Shown here: positions 1 through 6,467 of the stretch, piece after piece | Numbering within the stretch: position 1 is the stretch's first letter | Layout: each line of letters begins with the position of its first letter | NCBI GenBank assembly: GCA_905215625.1 | Contig: CAJMQQ010000066.1 | Span: forward strand, 1 to 13,081 | Direction: 5' to 3' | Source of the DNA: an uncultured bacterium | GTDB lineage: Bacteria > Bacillota > Clostridia > Lachnospirales > Lachnospiraceae | Length of the DNA stretch: 13,081 bases | The notes under the pieces: generated by a model | What the model was told of the DNA's origin: nothing | Databases searched by the model: none | What the model saw: the letters and a program-made list of their open reading frames with translations, nothing else | Position numbers and translations under genes: made by a program

Positions 1-412
1 AATATCGTTCCTGTGCCTCAAAAATAAATTTACCCCAACTCTTGACAAAGAGCCATACAATGTCTGCATTCGCCATTGGGGGAAGGCTTAGCGTCATGGC
101 AGGGCCTACATAAGCGTAAACAGAAGAACCTTCTTTGATGTCCTCATAAGAGACCGGCATACCGGAAACTGCGTCTAAAATCAGAGCGTCTTTGGTAGTG
201 ACGACAATATCATTAATAGTATTTGTACTGGAATTTGTCAGATGGAGACGGTCATTTGCAAGTTTCTGGGCAGTTCCGTAAACGCAGATAGGGGTATTGG
301 CTAATTCGCTTTCTGCAGTAATATTGGTTCCTGCCAGAGCAGTCATTGCGCCGCCGGTTACTAAAATAGAAGCAGTTCCCAATGCGAATAATAATTTTTT
401 TAAGTTCTTCAT
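1..412 (-). CDS. Secreted protein of unknown function, 5' fragment (runs off left edge)
   Basis: The first 137 codons of a protein that continues beyond the window. It starts at ATG 412-410, preceded at normal spacing by GAGGAGG. Residues 1-27 form a classic signal peptide: a basic start (MKNLKK), a hydrophobic core, and a TALA cleavage site before G28. The mature part is polar and strand-rich, with a conserved-looking core around residues 100-116 (YVGPAMTLSLPP). From memory, similar GPAMT-SLPP segments occur in secreted Lachnospiraceae proteins, some with a stalk or amine-oxidase-like N-terminal domain; I have not verified this and no function follows from it. The gene has its own predicted promoter (475-503), so it is probably separate from mntP upstream. 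The reading frame stays open to the edge, but the last 20 residues look less like the rest, so a frameshift near the edge cannot be excluded. Confidence 0.72.
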   Translation of the reverse strand, partial: MKNLKKLLFALGTASILVTGGAMTALAGTNITAESELANTPICVYGTAQKLANDRLHLTNSSTNTINDIVVTTKDALILDAVSGMPVSYEDIKEGSSVYAYVGPAMTLSLPPMANADIVWLFVKSWGKFIFEAQERY

Positions 413-474
413 AGAAATATCCTCCTCGCCCAGCTGCGGGAAAATCAGCAGCGTTAGTTTCATTTGATGCACTT

Positions 475-503
475 ATCTTAGCATACAGAGGGGGAAATTC
501 CAA
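475..503 (-). promoter_or_regulatory. SigA-type promoter for the secreted-protein gene
   Basis: On the minus strand, TTGGAA (503-498) and TAAGAT (480-475) are separated by exactly 17 bases, with a TG one base upstream of the -10 box (extended -10). The predicted start lies about 55 bases before the start codon at 412. It is identified by matches to the consensus only. Confidence 0.5.
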
Positions 504-568
504 TAAAACTTCTATGAAGGTTTTCTGACAAATTTCTGACGCTCAGCTGCCGGAGTCCAGCGCCAGAG

Positions 569-1132
569 TCAGCCGCCAAAAAACAGGTGCTCAACTAAAA
601 TTTTCAGGCCCATTGCCATTAAGATAATGCCTCCGGCCAGCTCAGCCCTGGATTTATAACGGATTCCGAAAACATTTCCAATTCGTACGCCGGCTACGGA
701 TAGTAAAAAGGTCGTAACACCGATGAAGCTGACTGCCGGAATAATCTGCACATTCAGAAACGCAAAGGTCACGCCGATGGCCAGGGCGTCAATACTGGTC
801 GCAATGGCTAACAGAACCATATTTCCTGGAGCGATGGAACAGTCTAAGACTTCTTCCTCTTTGCTGAAGGATTCTTTTGCCATGTGAAAACCAATGATTC
901 CAAGAAGGATAAAGGCAATCCAGTGATCATAACGGGTAATGATGGTGCGGAACTGGTATCCGAGAAAGTATCCCAGGGCAGGCATAAGCGCCTGGAATCC
1001 TCCAAACCAGAGTCCGATGATACCAGCGTGCTTCCAGCGCATATAAGGCATGGACAGGCCCTTACAGACCGATACGGCAAAGGCATCCATAGAAAGTCCG
1101 AGAGCGATGAGAAAAAGTTCAAATAAAGACAT
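569..1132 (-). CDS. mntP: Manganese efflux pump MntP
   Basis: A 187-residue integral membrane protein that exports Mn(II) and protects against manganese excess. The length and six-helix layout match the MntP (YebN) family. Its two repeat halves each carry the family's acidic membrane motif: LSMDAFAVS with D16 and TSIDALAIG with D115. A third acidic site, E164 in AELAGG, lies in the last third. A hydrophilic loop (about residues 87-100) separates the halves. The start ATG follows TCTAGGAGGA. The gene is 18 bases downstream of the NYN nuclease gene and is probably the last gene of the MATE-nuclease-mntP operon. Stand-alone mntP genes often carry a yybP-ykoY Mn riboswitch. The 18-base gap leaves no room for one, so control must come from the operon promoter or from an internal signal I cannot see. 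No clear terminator follows: 541-568 holds only a weak GCTG/CAGC hairpin with no T-run. Confidence 0.95.
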   Translation of the reverse strand: MSLFELFLIALGLSMDAFAVSVCKGLSMPYMRWKHAGIIGLWFGGFQALMPALGYFLGYQFRTIITRYDHWIAFILLGIIGFHMAKESFSKEEEVLDCSIAPGNMVLLAIATSIDALAIGVTFAFLNVQIIPAVSFIGVTTFLLSVAGVRIGNVFGIRYKSRAELAGGIILMAMGLKILVEHLFFGG

Positions 1133-1150
1133 GGAAAATCCTCCTAGAGA

Positions 1151-1750
1151 CTAACGTTTTTTCTTTTTCTTCTTCTTTTTGTTTGCAGAAGAAGGAGAGA
1201 CGGCAGAAGAGGTCTTTTTTGTATCCGGAGTCTCGGTCCGGTTCAGACGGATGTCTTCCAGATATTCAAACAGCTCGGCATCTACGTGATCAAACAGCCA
1301 ATTTTTCCGGGAAGGCGTCTGATCTAGATGAACGGTTTTGATTTCTACACTGGTTTCCTTAATTTCCTTTTTTAAGTCCCGTGCAGACAGCCGCATGGCT
1401 CCTTTCCCTAAAATAATGACCTGCTCCAGCTTATCTGAAGTAGCCACTGCCACACTGTATTGACGGTTCATCTGCTGGGTGACTTTTTCAATGTACTGAT
1501 CGGCAGTTTCTGCTTCCTTTGTAAACACTACATGGATGTTGTGATACTGGATGACAGTGCCGGGATTATTTTTGACTTTATAGCCGTCAAAGACTACGAT
1601 TACCTTACATTTTTTATAGCCCTGGTAGTTGCAGAGAATGTCCTGCAGGGAAGTTCTGGCAGCGTCCAGATTGACTGCCGCCAGTTCCTTTAATTCCGGC
1701 CAGGCGTGAATGATATTATAACCATCCACCAACAGATATTCACAGGTCAT
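1151..1750 (-). CDS. NYN-domain ribonuclease, Rae1/YacP family, with poly-Lys tail
   Basis: A 199-residue PIN-like NYN protein. The family's acidic residues are visible: D9 in LLVDGYNIIHAW, D55 in VVFDGYK, D84 in ETADQYIE and D106 in ATSDKLEQ. Its best-studied relative, Bacillus Rae1 (YacP), is an endoribonuclease that cuts mRNA on the ribosome at the A site. The same role is likely here but not shown. The protein is about 30 residues longer than Bacillus Rae1. Its C-terminus (about 172-199) is disordered, Ser/Thr/Pro-rich, and ends in eight lysines and an arginine. The start ATG (1750) is 9 bases after the MATE stop codon, and its ribosome site TAAGGAG overlaps that stop, which suggests translational coupling. 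In Bacillus yacP sits in another neighbourhood (near rlmB and sigH), so the placement between two transporter genes is not the usual one. Confidence 0.88.
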   Translation of the reverse strand: MTCEYLLVDGYNIIHAWPELKELAAVNLDAARTSLQDILCNYQGYKKCKVIVVFDGYKVKNNPGTVIQYHNIHVVFTKEAETADQYIEKVTQQMNRQYSVAVATSDKLEQVIILGKGAMRLSARDLKKEIKETSVEIKTVHLDQTPSRKNWLFDHVDAELFEYLEDIRLNRTETPDTKKTSSAVSPSSANKKKKKKKKR

Positions 1751-1759
1751 AACAACTCC

Positions 1760-3118
1760 TTAATGGTCGCTTAACGGCTTGATTTTCAGCCGGTAAATAC
1801 GGATAAACAGGATGGTGCTGAACAGTACGGAAAGCAGTTCTGCCAGAGGGAAGGACAGCCATACGGCATGAAGCCCGAAGACACTGGCAAACAGGTATGC
1901 TAAAGGCAGAATTCCCAGAAGCTGGCGGATTACCGATACGATTAGACTGTATACACCGTTTCCAAGAGCCTGGAATACGGAACTGACAATAATACAGTAG
2001 CCGGCAAACAGGAAACTCAGGCTGATTGTCCGAAGGGCGGGAATACCGACTTCCAGCATATGGTCAGAGGCATTAAACATCAGCAAAAGTTCTCTTGGGA
2101 AAACCTGGAAAATAGTTAATCCGATTAACATAATCGATACAGCGCTGATGATGGAAAGCTTAATGGTATAGGTAATTCTATGCTTCTTCTGCGCTCCGTA
2201 GTTGTAGGCAATAATCGGAATCATACCATTATTCAGGCCGAAAATCGGCATGAAGATAAAACTCTGAAGCTTAAAGTATACGCCCAGAACTGAAACGGCA
2301 GTCTCAGAGAAGGTGATTAAGATTTTGTTCATACCAAGCAGCATTACGGAACTGATGGACTGCATAATCATACTGGGAACGCCTACTTCATAAATGGTAC
2401 GGATGGTATAGCCATGAGGCCGGAAGCTGCGGAAGGACAGTTCAATATCTGTGTTTTTCTTCTTATTAAATAAGTATGCCATGATCATGGCGATGATCTG
2501 GCCGATAACGGTAGCAAGAGCGGCGCCCTGGATGCCCATTTCAGGCGCGCCGAAAAGACCGAAAATTAAAATAGGGTCTAAAATAATGTTGATAATAGCG
2601 CCGGCGCCCTGGGAATACATATTGTAAATGGTACGTCCGGTAGACTGTAAGATACGTTCAAACATCATCTCGCCGAAAATGCCAAATCCTAAGACGGTAC
2701 AGATGGTTAAGTATTCAATTCCCATTTCGATAATTTCAGGATTGCCCGTCTGGGAGGAAAAATAAATGCGGGAGAAAAACAGTCCCAGAAACGCAAAGGC
2801 CAGATAACTTAACAGAGCCAGAAATACTCCGTTTACAGCGGTCAGGTTTGCAGCATCCCGGCGTCCCTCACCCAGGGAACGGGACAAAAGGGCGTTTACA
2901 CCGACGCAGGTTCCGGCAGAAACGGCAATCATCAGATTCTGGATCGGAAAGGCCAGGGAAACTGCAGTCAGGGCGGCTTCGCTGATCTGGGCGACAAAGA
3001 TACTGTCAATGATGTTGTAAAGAGCTTGTACCAGCATAGAAATCATCATTGGCAGAGACATGGTAAATAGCAGTTTTGAAACAGGCATTGTGCCCATTTT
3101 ATTTTCTGTCTGTGGCAT
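1760..3118 (-). CDS. MATE family multidrug/cation efflux transporter
   Basis: A 452-residue, 12-helix membrane transporter of the MATE family, in the branch common in Clostridia. These proteins expel cationic drugs or metabolites in exchange for Na+ or H+. The N-terminus carries a recognisable signature (NKMGTMPVSKLL, then SLPMMISMLVQALYNIIDSIFV). Two homologous halves follow, with a basic loop (KKHRITY) near residue 310. The length is normal for the family. The start ATG follows AAAGGGGA. A near-consensus promoter with a SlyA/MarR-like palindrome lies just upstream, so induction by a MarR-type regulator is plausible; no regulator gene is present in the window. The downstream nuclease gene begins 9 bases after the stop and mntP follows, so this is probably the first gene of an operon. 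The substrate cannot be predicted from sequence. Confidence 0.93.
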   Translation of the reverse strand: MPQTENKMGTMPVSKLLFTMSLPMMISMLVQALYNIIDSIFVAQISEAALTAVSLAFPIQNLMIAVSAGTCVGVNALLSRSLGEGRRDAANLTAVNGVFLALLSYLAFAFLGLFFSRIYFSSQTGNPEIIEMGIEYLTICTVLGFGIFGEMMFERILQSTGRTIYNMYSQGAGAIINIILDPILIFGLFGAPEMGIQGAALATVIGQIIAMIMAYLFNKKKNTDIELSFRSFRPHGYTIRTIYEVGVPSMIMQSISSVMLLGMNKILITFSETAVSVLGVYFKLQSFIFMPIFGLNNGMIPIIAYNYGAQKKHRITYTIKLSIISAVSIMLIGLTIFQVFPRELLLMFNASDHMLEVGIPALRTISLSFLFAGYCIIVSSVFQALGNGVYSLIVSVIRQLLGILPLAYLFASVFGLHAVWLSFPLAELLSVLFSTILFIRIYRLKIKPLSDH

Positions 3119-3140
3119 GGAAAATCCCCTTTCTTAATAG

Positions 3141-3152
3141 TTAGCGTGCTAA
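3141..3152 (-). promoter_or_regulatory. SlyA/MarR-like operator on the MATE start site
   Basis: TTAGCACGCTAA is a 12-base inverted repeat with perfect TTAGC/GCTAA arms. It starts 2 bases after the -10 box of the MATE promoter and covers the predicted transcription start. The SlyA consensus is TTAGCAAGCTAA, so 10 of 12 positions agree. That it binds a MarR-type repressor is inference. Confidence 0.55.
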
Positions 3153-3154
3153 TT

Positions 3155-3183
3155 ATTGTATCGCCTGGAAGAACTTCTGTCAA
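3155..3183 (-). promoter_or_regulatory. Near-consensus promoter of the MATE-nuclease-mntP operon
   Basis: On the minus strand there is a perfect -35 box TTGACA (3183-3178), a 17-base spacer and the -10 box TACAAT (3160-3155). This is the strongest promoter match in the window. It lies about 36 bases upstream of the MATE start codon, and no competing promoter is seen between the genes downstream. Confidence 0.8.
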
Positions 3184-3209
3184 GATTTGTTGAAAGCTCT
3201 TACGAAGGG

Positions 3210-3240
3210 AAAAAAAACAGGGCATTTTATGCCCTGTTTT
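3210..3240 (-). terminator. Intrinsic terminator of the acyl-CoA ligase gene, overlapping its 3' end
   Basis: The minus strand reads AAAACAGGGCAT, AAA, ATGCCCTGTTTT, then more T. This is a perfect 12-bp stem with a 3-base loop and a run of eight T (3217-3210). The ligase stop codon TAA (3229-3227) falls at the tip of the hairpin, so the last four sense codons form the 5' arm. The plus-strand reading has only a four-T run, so it is mainly a minus-strand terminator. Confidence 0.92.
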
Positions 3241-4861
3241 GTGCTTCGACCAGACGGCTGCTGCCATAAAGTTCCCGGAGTTTTGGTTTTTCAATCTTGC
3301 CGGTTGGATTGCGGGGAACGTCTGCAAAAATGATCTTATGGGGACGTTTGTAGCGAGGCAGTTTTTTACAGAATTGGTTAATATCATCCTCGGTACAAGA
3401 AAAGCCTTGTTTTATGGAGATTACAGCGGCTGCGATTTCCCCCAGACGCTTATCCGGAAGTCCGATGACAGCCACATCGTAAACTGGTTCATAGGTGCGC
3501 AGGAAATCTTCAATCTGAACCGGATACAGATTTTCACCGCCGCTGATGATAACGTCTTTTTTACGGTCTACCAGCATAATAAATCCATCTTCATCTTCCT
3601 GAGCCATATCTCCGGTATACAGCCATCCGTCTTTTAAAACGTCGGCCGTGGCTTTGGGATCGTGGTAATAGCAGACCATAACTCCAGGCCCTTTTACAAT
3701 CAGTTCTCCTACCTGGCCTTTTGGAACCGGAGCGCCGGTACTGTCTACAATTTTCACTTCCCAGCCGTATCCGGCTTTTCCGATTGTGCCGGCTTTTTCA
3801 ATGTTATCCACGCCCAGATGTACACAGCCAGGACCGATGGATTCGCTGAGTCCGTAATTGGTGTCGTACTGGTGATGGGGGAAGTAGGATCTCCAGCGTT
3901 TGATCATGCTGGGAGGAACTGGCTGAGCGCCGATGTGCATCAGCCGCCACTGGGAAAGCTGGTAATCCTCCAGTTTGATATCGCCTCGATCCAGGGCGTC
4001 TAAAATATCCTGGGCCCAGGGAACTAACAGCCAGACAATGGTGCAGTGTTCCTTGGAAACAGCATCTAAAATAACAGAAGGAGAGGTGCCTTTTAAAAGT
4101 ACCGCCTTGCCGCCGGAAAGAAGACTGCCGAACCAGTGCATTTTTGCTCCTGTGTGGTAAAGAGGAGGAATGCATAAAAATACATCATCTCTGGTCTGGC
4201 TGTGGTGTTTCTGCTCGGCTAAGGCAGCGTGCATTAAAGCGCCATGGGTGTGGAGAATGGCCTTTGGAAAGCCGGTGGTGCCAGAGGAAAAATAGATAGC
4301 TGCTTCATCCTCGTCCCGGATGTCAATTTTAGGAGAAGAACTGGAACAGTTTGCCGCATGGGAACGGTAATCTTCCGCAAAAGACGGACAGCCTTCGCCA
4401 ACAAAGATCAGAAGGCGGTTGCGGCTGATTTCATCCGCAATTGTTTCGACACGTCCGATGAATTCCGGACCGAATACCAGCACGTCAGCGTCTGACAGGT
4501 TGAGACAGTAAGCGATTTCGTCAGAAGAATAGCGGAAATTTAACGGCACTGCCAGGGCGCCTGTCTTTAAAATGCCAAAATAAATGGGAAGCCATTCCAG
4601 ACAGTTCATCAGCAGAATGGCGACTTTATCCCCTTTGTGAATCCCAGAGCTTAAAAGGAGATTGGCAAACCGGTTGGCCTTTTCATTAAACACGTTCCAG
4701 GTAATTTCCCTGCGGTAATAGGGAGCCGGAGACGGTTCAATTAAGTTATACTCCCGCCAGGTGACGCGGCGTGTTTCCGGAAGCTCCGGATTGATTTCCA
4801 CAAGACTGATGTCATCGCCGTAGAGGCGGCAGTTTTTTTCCAACAATTCGGTAATGGGCAT
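3227..4861 (-). CDS. AMP-forming acyl-CoA ligase (class I adenylate-forming enzyme)
   Basis: A 544-residue cytoplasmic enzyme that activates a carboxylic acid with ATP to an acyl-AMP and then transfers it to CoA. All hallmark motifs are present: the phosphate loop YFSSGTTGFPK (190-200), YGLSE (336-340), GWLYTGD with D418, the hinge region RKKDVIISGGENLYP (433-447), and the C-terminal catalytic lysine K522 in NPTGKIEK. The overall pattern resembles long-chain fatty-acid and crotonobetaine-type CoA ligases; I cannot predict the acid. Residues 33-55 hold an extra segment (TWREYNLIEPSPAPYYRRE) in which the usual 'TW..F..KANRFA' motif seems partly doubled. The start ATG follows GGAAGGAGA. The gene has its own promoter (4917-4945) and terminator, so it appears to be transcribed alone. 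No beta-oxidation, carnitine or polyketide gene lies nearby to suggest a pathway. Confidence 0.92.
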   Translation of the reverse strand: MPITELLEKNCRLYGDDISLVEINPELPETRRVTWREYNLIEPSPAPYYRREITWNVFNEKANRFANLLLSSGIHKGDKVAILLMNCLEWLPIYFGILKTGALAVPLNFRYSSDEIAYCLNLSDADVLVFGPEFIGRVETIADEISRNRLLIFVGEGCPSFAEDYRSHAANCSSSSPKIDIRDEDEAAIYFSSGTTGFPKAILHTHGALMHAALAEQKHHSQTRDDVFLCIPPLYHTGAKMHWFGSLLSGGKAVLLKGTSPSVILDAVSKEHCTIVWLLVPWAQDILDALDRGDIKLEDYQLSQWRLMHIGAQPVPPSMIKRWRSYFPHHQYDTNYGLSESIGPGCVHLGVDNIEKAGTIGKAGYGWEVKIVDSTGAPVPKGQVGELIVKGPGVMVCYYHDPKATADVLKDGWLYTGDMAQEDEDGFIMLVDRKKDVIISGGENLYPVQIEDFLRTYEPVYDVAVIGLPDKRLGEIAAAVISIKQGFSCTEDDINQFCKKLPRYKRPHKIIFADVPRNPTGKIEKPKLRELYGSSRLVEAQNRA

Positions 4862-4886
4862 AATAAGTCTCCTTCCACTTACTTTA

Positions 4887-4900
4887 ATACATTAACGTAT
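4887..4900 (-). promoter_or_regulatory. Palindrome downstream of the ligase promoter, possible operator
   Basis: ATACGTTAATGTAT (minus strand) is a 14-base inverted repeat with one mismatched pair around a TTAA centre. It starts about 10 bases after the predicted transcription start. A wider, off-centre repeat ACTTTA (4881-4886) / TAAAGT (4909-4914) surrounds it. Its size and place suit a TetR-type repressor site, but this is inference only. Confidence 0.35.
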
Positions 4901-4916
4901 TTTGCTAATAAAGTAA

Positions 4917-4945
4917 AATATACACGATTTTTAGGGAAAAGTCAA
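4917..4945 (-). promoter_or_regulatory. Promoter of the acyl-CoA ligase gene
   Basis: On the minus strand, TTGACT (4945-4940), a 17-base spacer and TATATT (4922-4917) lie about 55 bases before the start codon. Each box has a single mismatch to the SigA consensus. Confidence 0.72.
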
Positions 4946-4987
4946 TTGCCGATGTAAAAATTAGGGGTAGTATATTTGAAAAATTTG

Positions 4988-4996
4988 TGTTATCAT
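4988..4996 (+). promoter_or_regulatory. Possible extended -10 promoter for the aminotransferase
   Basis: TG-T-TATCAT forms an extended -10 box about 85 bases before the aminotransferase start. No good -35 box is present at the right distance (TAGTAT is the nearest), so the call is weak. It is the best candidate in the 219-base divergent gap (4862-5080), which holds no gene. Confidence 0.3.
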
Positions 4997-5080
4997 ATTC
5001 ACAATTATGCCAAGTCCTCTATATTTATAAGGAAGGCATCCCCAACACCCCATACCAGGTAAATGCAAGGAGGAATACTG

Positions 5081-6376
5081 ATGAAGCCATATGCTGAAAT
5101 GACAAAAGAAGAGCTGATGGAACTGAGAAAGACCCTGAAAGCCCAGTACCGGGAATACCAGGGAAAAGATTTGAAGCTGGATATGTCCAGGGGAAAGCCA
5201 TGCGTAGAGCAGTTGGATCTGTCTATGGGCATGATGGACGTACTAAACAGCAGTTCAGATTTGACTTGTGACGACGGTACAGACTGCCGTAATTACGGCG
5301 TTTTAGACGGAATCCGCGAAGCAAAAGAGCTGTTAGCCGATATGATGGAGGTAAATCCGGATAATCTGATTATTTATGGAAATTCCAGCTTAAATGTCAT
5401 GTATGATACCATTGCCCGTTCTATGACTCATGGCGTTATGGGAAGCACTCCATGGGCCAAACTTGACAAGGTAAAGTTTTTATGTCCGGTTCCAGGATAT
5501 GACCGGCATTTTGCCATTACCGAGTATTTTGGAATTGAAATGATCAATGTTCCAATGACTCCAACTGGTCCGGATATGGATTTGGTAGAACAGTTAGTAT
5601 CGGAAGATGAGGCTATTAAGGGAATCTGGTGCGTGCCGAAGTATTCCAATCCCCAGGGTATTTCCTATTCAGACGAAACGGTCCGCCGTTTTGCCCGTTT
5701 AAAACCTGCGGCAAAAGATTTCCGCATTTACTGGGACAATGCCTACGGCGTTCATCATTTATACGACCATGACCAGGATCATTTAATCGAAATCCTGGCA
5801 GAGTGCAAGAGAGCCGGAAATCCGGATTTGGTATATAAGTTCTCTTCAACCTCTAAGATTAGTTTCCCAGGTTCCGGTATGGCAGCGCTTGCGACTTCTT
5901 TAAATAACCTGGCAGACATCCGCCATCAGTTAAAGAACCAGACCATTGGCCATGATAAAGTAAACCAGCTGCGTCATGTACGGTTCTTTGGAGATATTCA
6001 TGGCATGGTCGAGCATATGAGACGCCATGCAGAGATTCTGCGCCCGAAGTTTGAACTGGTAGAAGAGACCCTGGAACGGGAACTGGGCGGCTTAGGCATT
6101 GGCGAGTGGACCTGCCCGAAAGGCGGCTACTTTATTTCTTTTGAAGCAATGGACGGCTGTGCAAAAGAAATCGTGGCAAAATGTAAAAAGGCCGGCGTAA
6201 CCATGACCGGCGCAGGAGCAGCATTCCCATATGGAAAGGATCCGAAAGACAGCAACATCCGGATTGCCCCAACCTATCCGCCGTTAAACGACCTGGAGAT
6301 TGCGATGAATTTGTTCTCTTTATGCGTAAAGCTGGTAAGTGTGGAGAAACTGTTGGCAAATTGGAAGGATAATTAA
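5081..6376 (+). CDS. PLP aminotransferase, aspartate aminotransferase 1f (Rv3722c-like) type
   Basis: A 431-residue fold-type I PLP enzyme. The family with this length and these motifs (Pfam Asp_aminotransf, PF12897) includes Mycobacterium Rv3722c and Corynebacterium AspT, which move the amino group between aspartate and 2-oxoglutarate. The visible active-site features are YGNSSLN (99-105, cofactor phosphate), PVPGYDRHF (136-144), PKYSNPQG (186-193), YWDNAY with D219 and Y222, the Schiff-base lysine K259 in FSSTSKISFPG, and the substrate-carboxylate arginine R394 in SNIRIAPTYPP. An in-frame ATG lies 18 bases upstream at 5063. The start at 5081 is chosen because AAGGAGG (5067-5073) sits 7 bases before it and would otherwise be inside the gene. 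It precedes the ApbE-like gene by about 90 bases with no terminator between them, so they may be co-transcribed. Aspartate is the most likely substrate, but some relatives are annotated more loosely. Confidence 0.9.
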   Translation: MKPYAEMTKEELMELRKTLKAQYREYQGKDLKLDMSRGKPCVEQLDLSMGMMDVLNSSSDLTCDDGTDCRNYGVLDGIREAKELLADMMEVNPDNLIIYGNSSLNVMYDTIARSMTHGVMGSTPWAKLDKVKFLCPVPGYDRHFAITEYFGIEMINVPMTPTGPDMDLVEQLVSEDEAIKGIWCVPKYSNPQGISYSDETVRRFARLKPAAKDFRIYWDNAYGVHHLYDHDQDHLIEILAECKRAGNPDLVYKFSSTSKISFPGSGMAALATSLNNLADIRHQLKNQTIGHDKVNQLRHVRFFGDIHGMVEHMRRHAEILRPKFELVEETLERELGGLGIGEWTCPKGGYFISFEAMDGCAKEIVAKCKKAGVTMTGAGAAFPYGKDPKDSNIRIAPTYPPLNDLEIAMNLFSLCVKLVSVEKLLANWKDN

Positions 6377-6467
6377 AAAAATACGGATAAGAAAAAGGAT
6401 TAGGGGCGCTGCCGGATTGGTCTGGTACGTCCCTAGTTTTCTTTCCGCGATAGAAAGGCAGCAAGCG

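Noticed and set aside
252..503. 83-residue minus-strand frame overlapping the secreted-protein gene
   Set aside because: The frame starting at 412 has a strong ribosome site and a signal peptide. The 83-residue frame is a shifted reading of the same DNA.
541..571. Hairpin after mntP as a terminator
   Set aside because: Only a short GCTG/CAGC stem with a mismatched extension forms, and no T-run follows.
5063..5080. Earlier ATG for the aminotransferase
   Set aside because: It would place the AAGGAGG ribosome site inside the gene. The site is 7 bases before ATG 5081.
6339..6467. Upstream GTG start of the ApbE gene overlapping the aminotransferase
   Set aside because: No ribosome site precedes it, and the added residues (rich in Arg, Lys and Ile) are not like an ApbE N-terminus.
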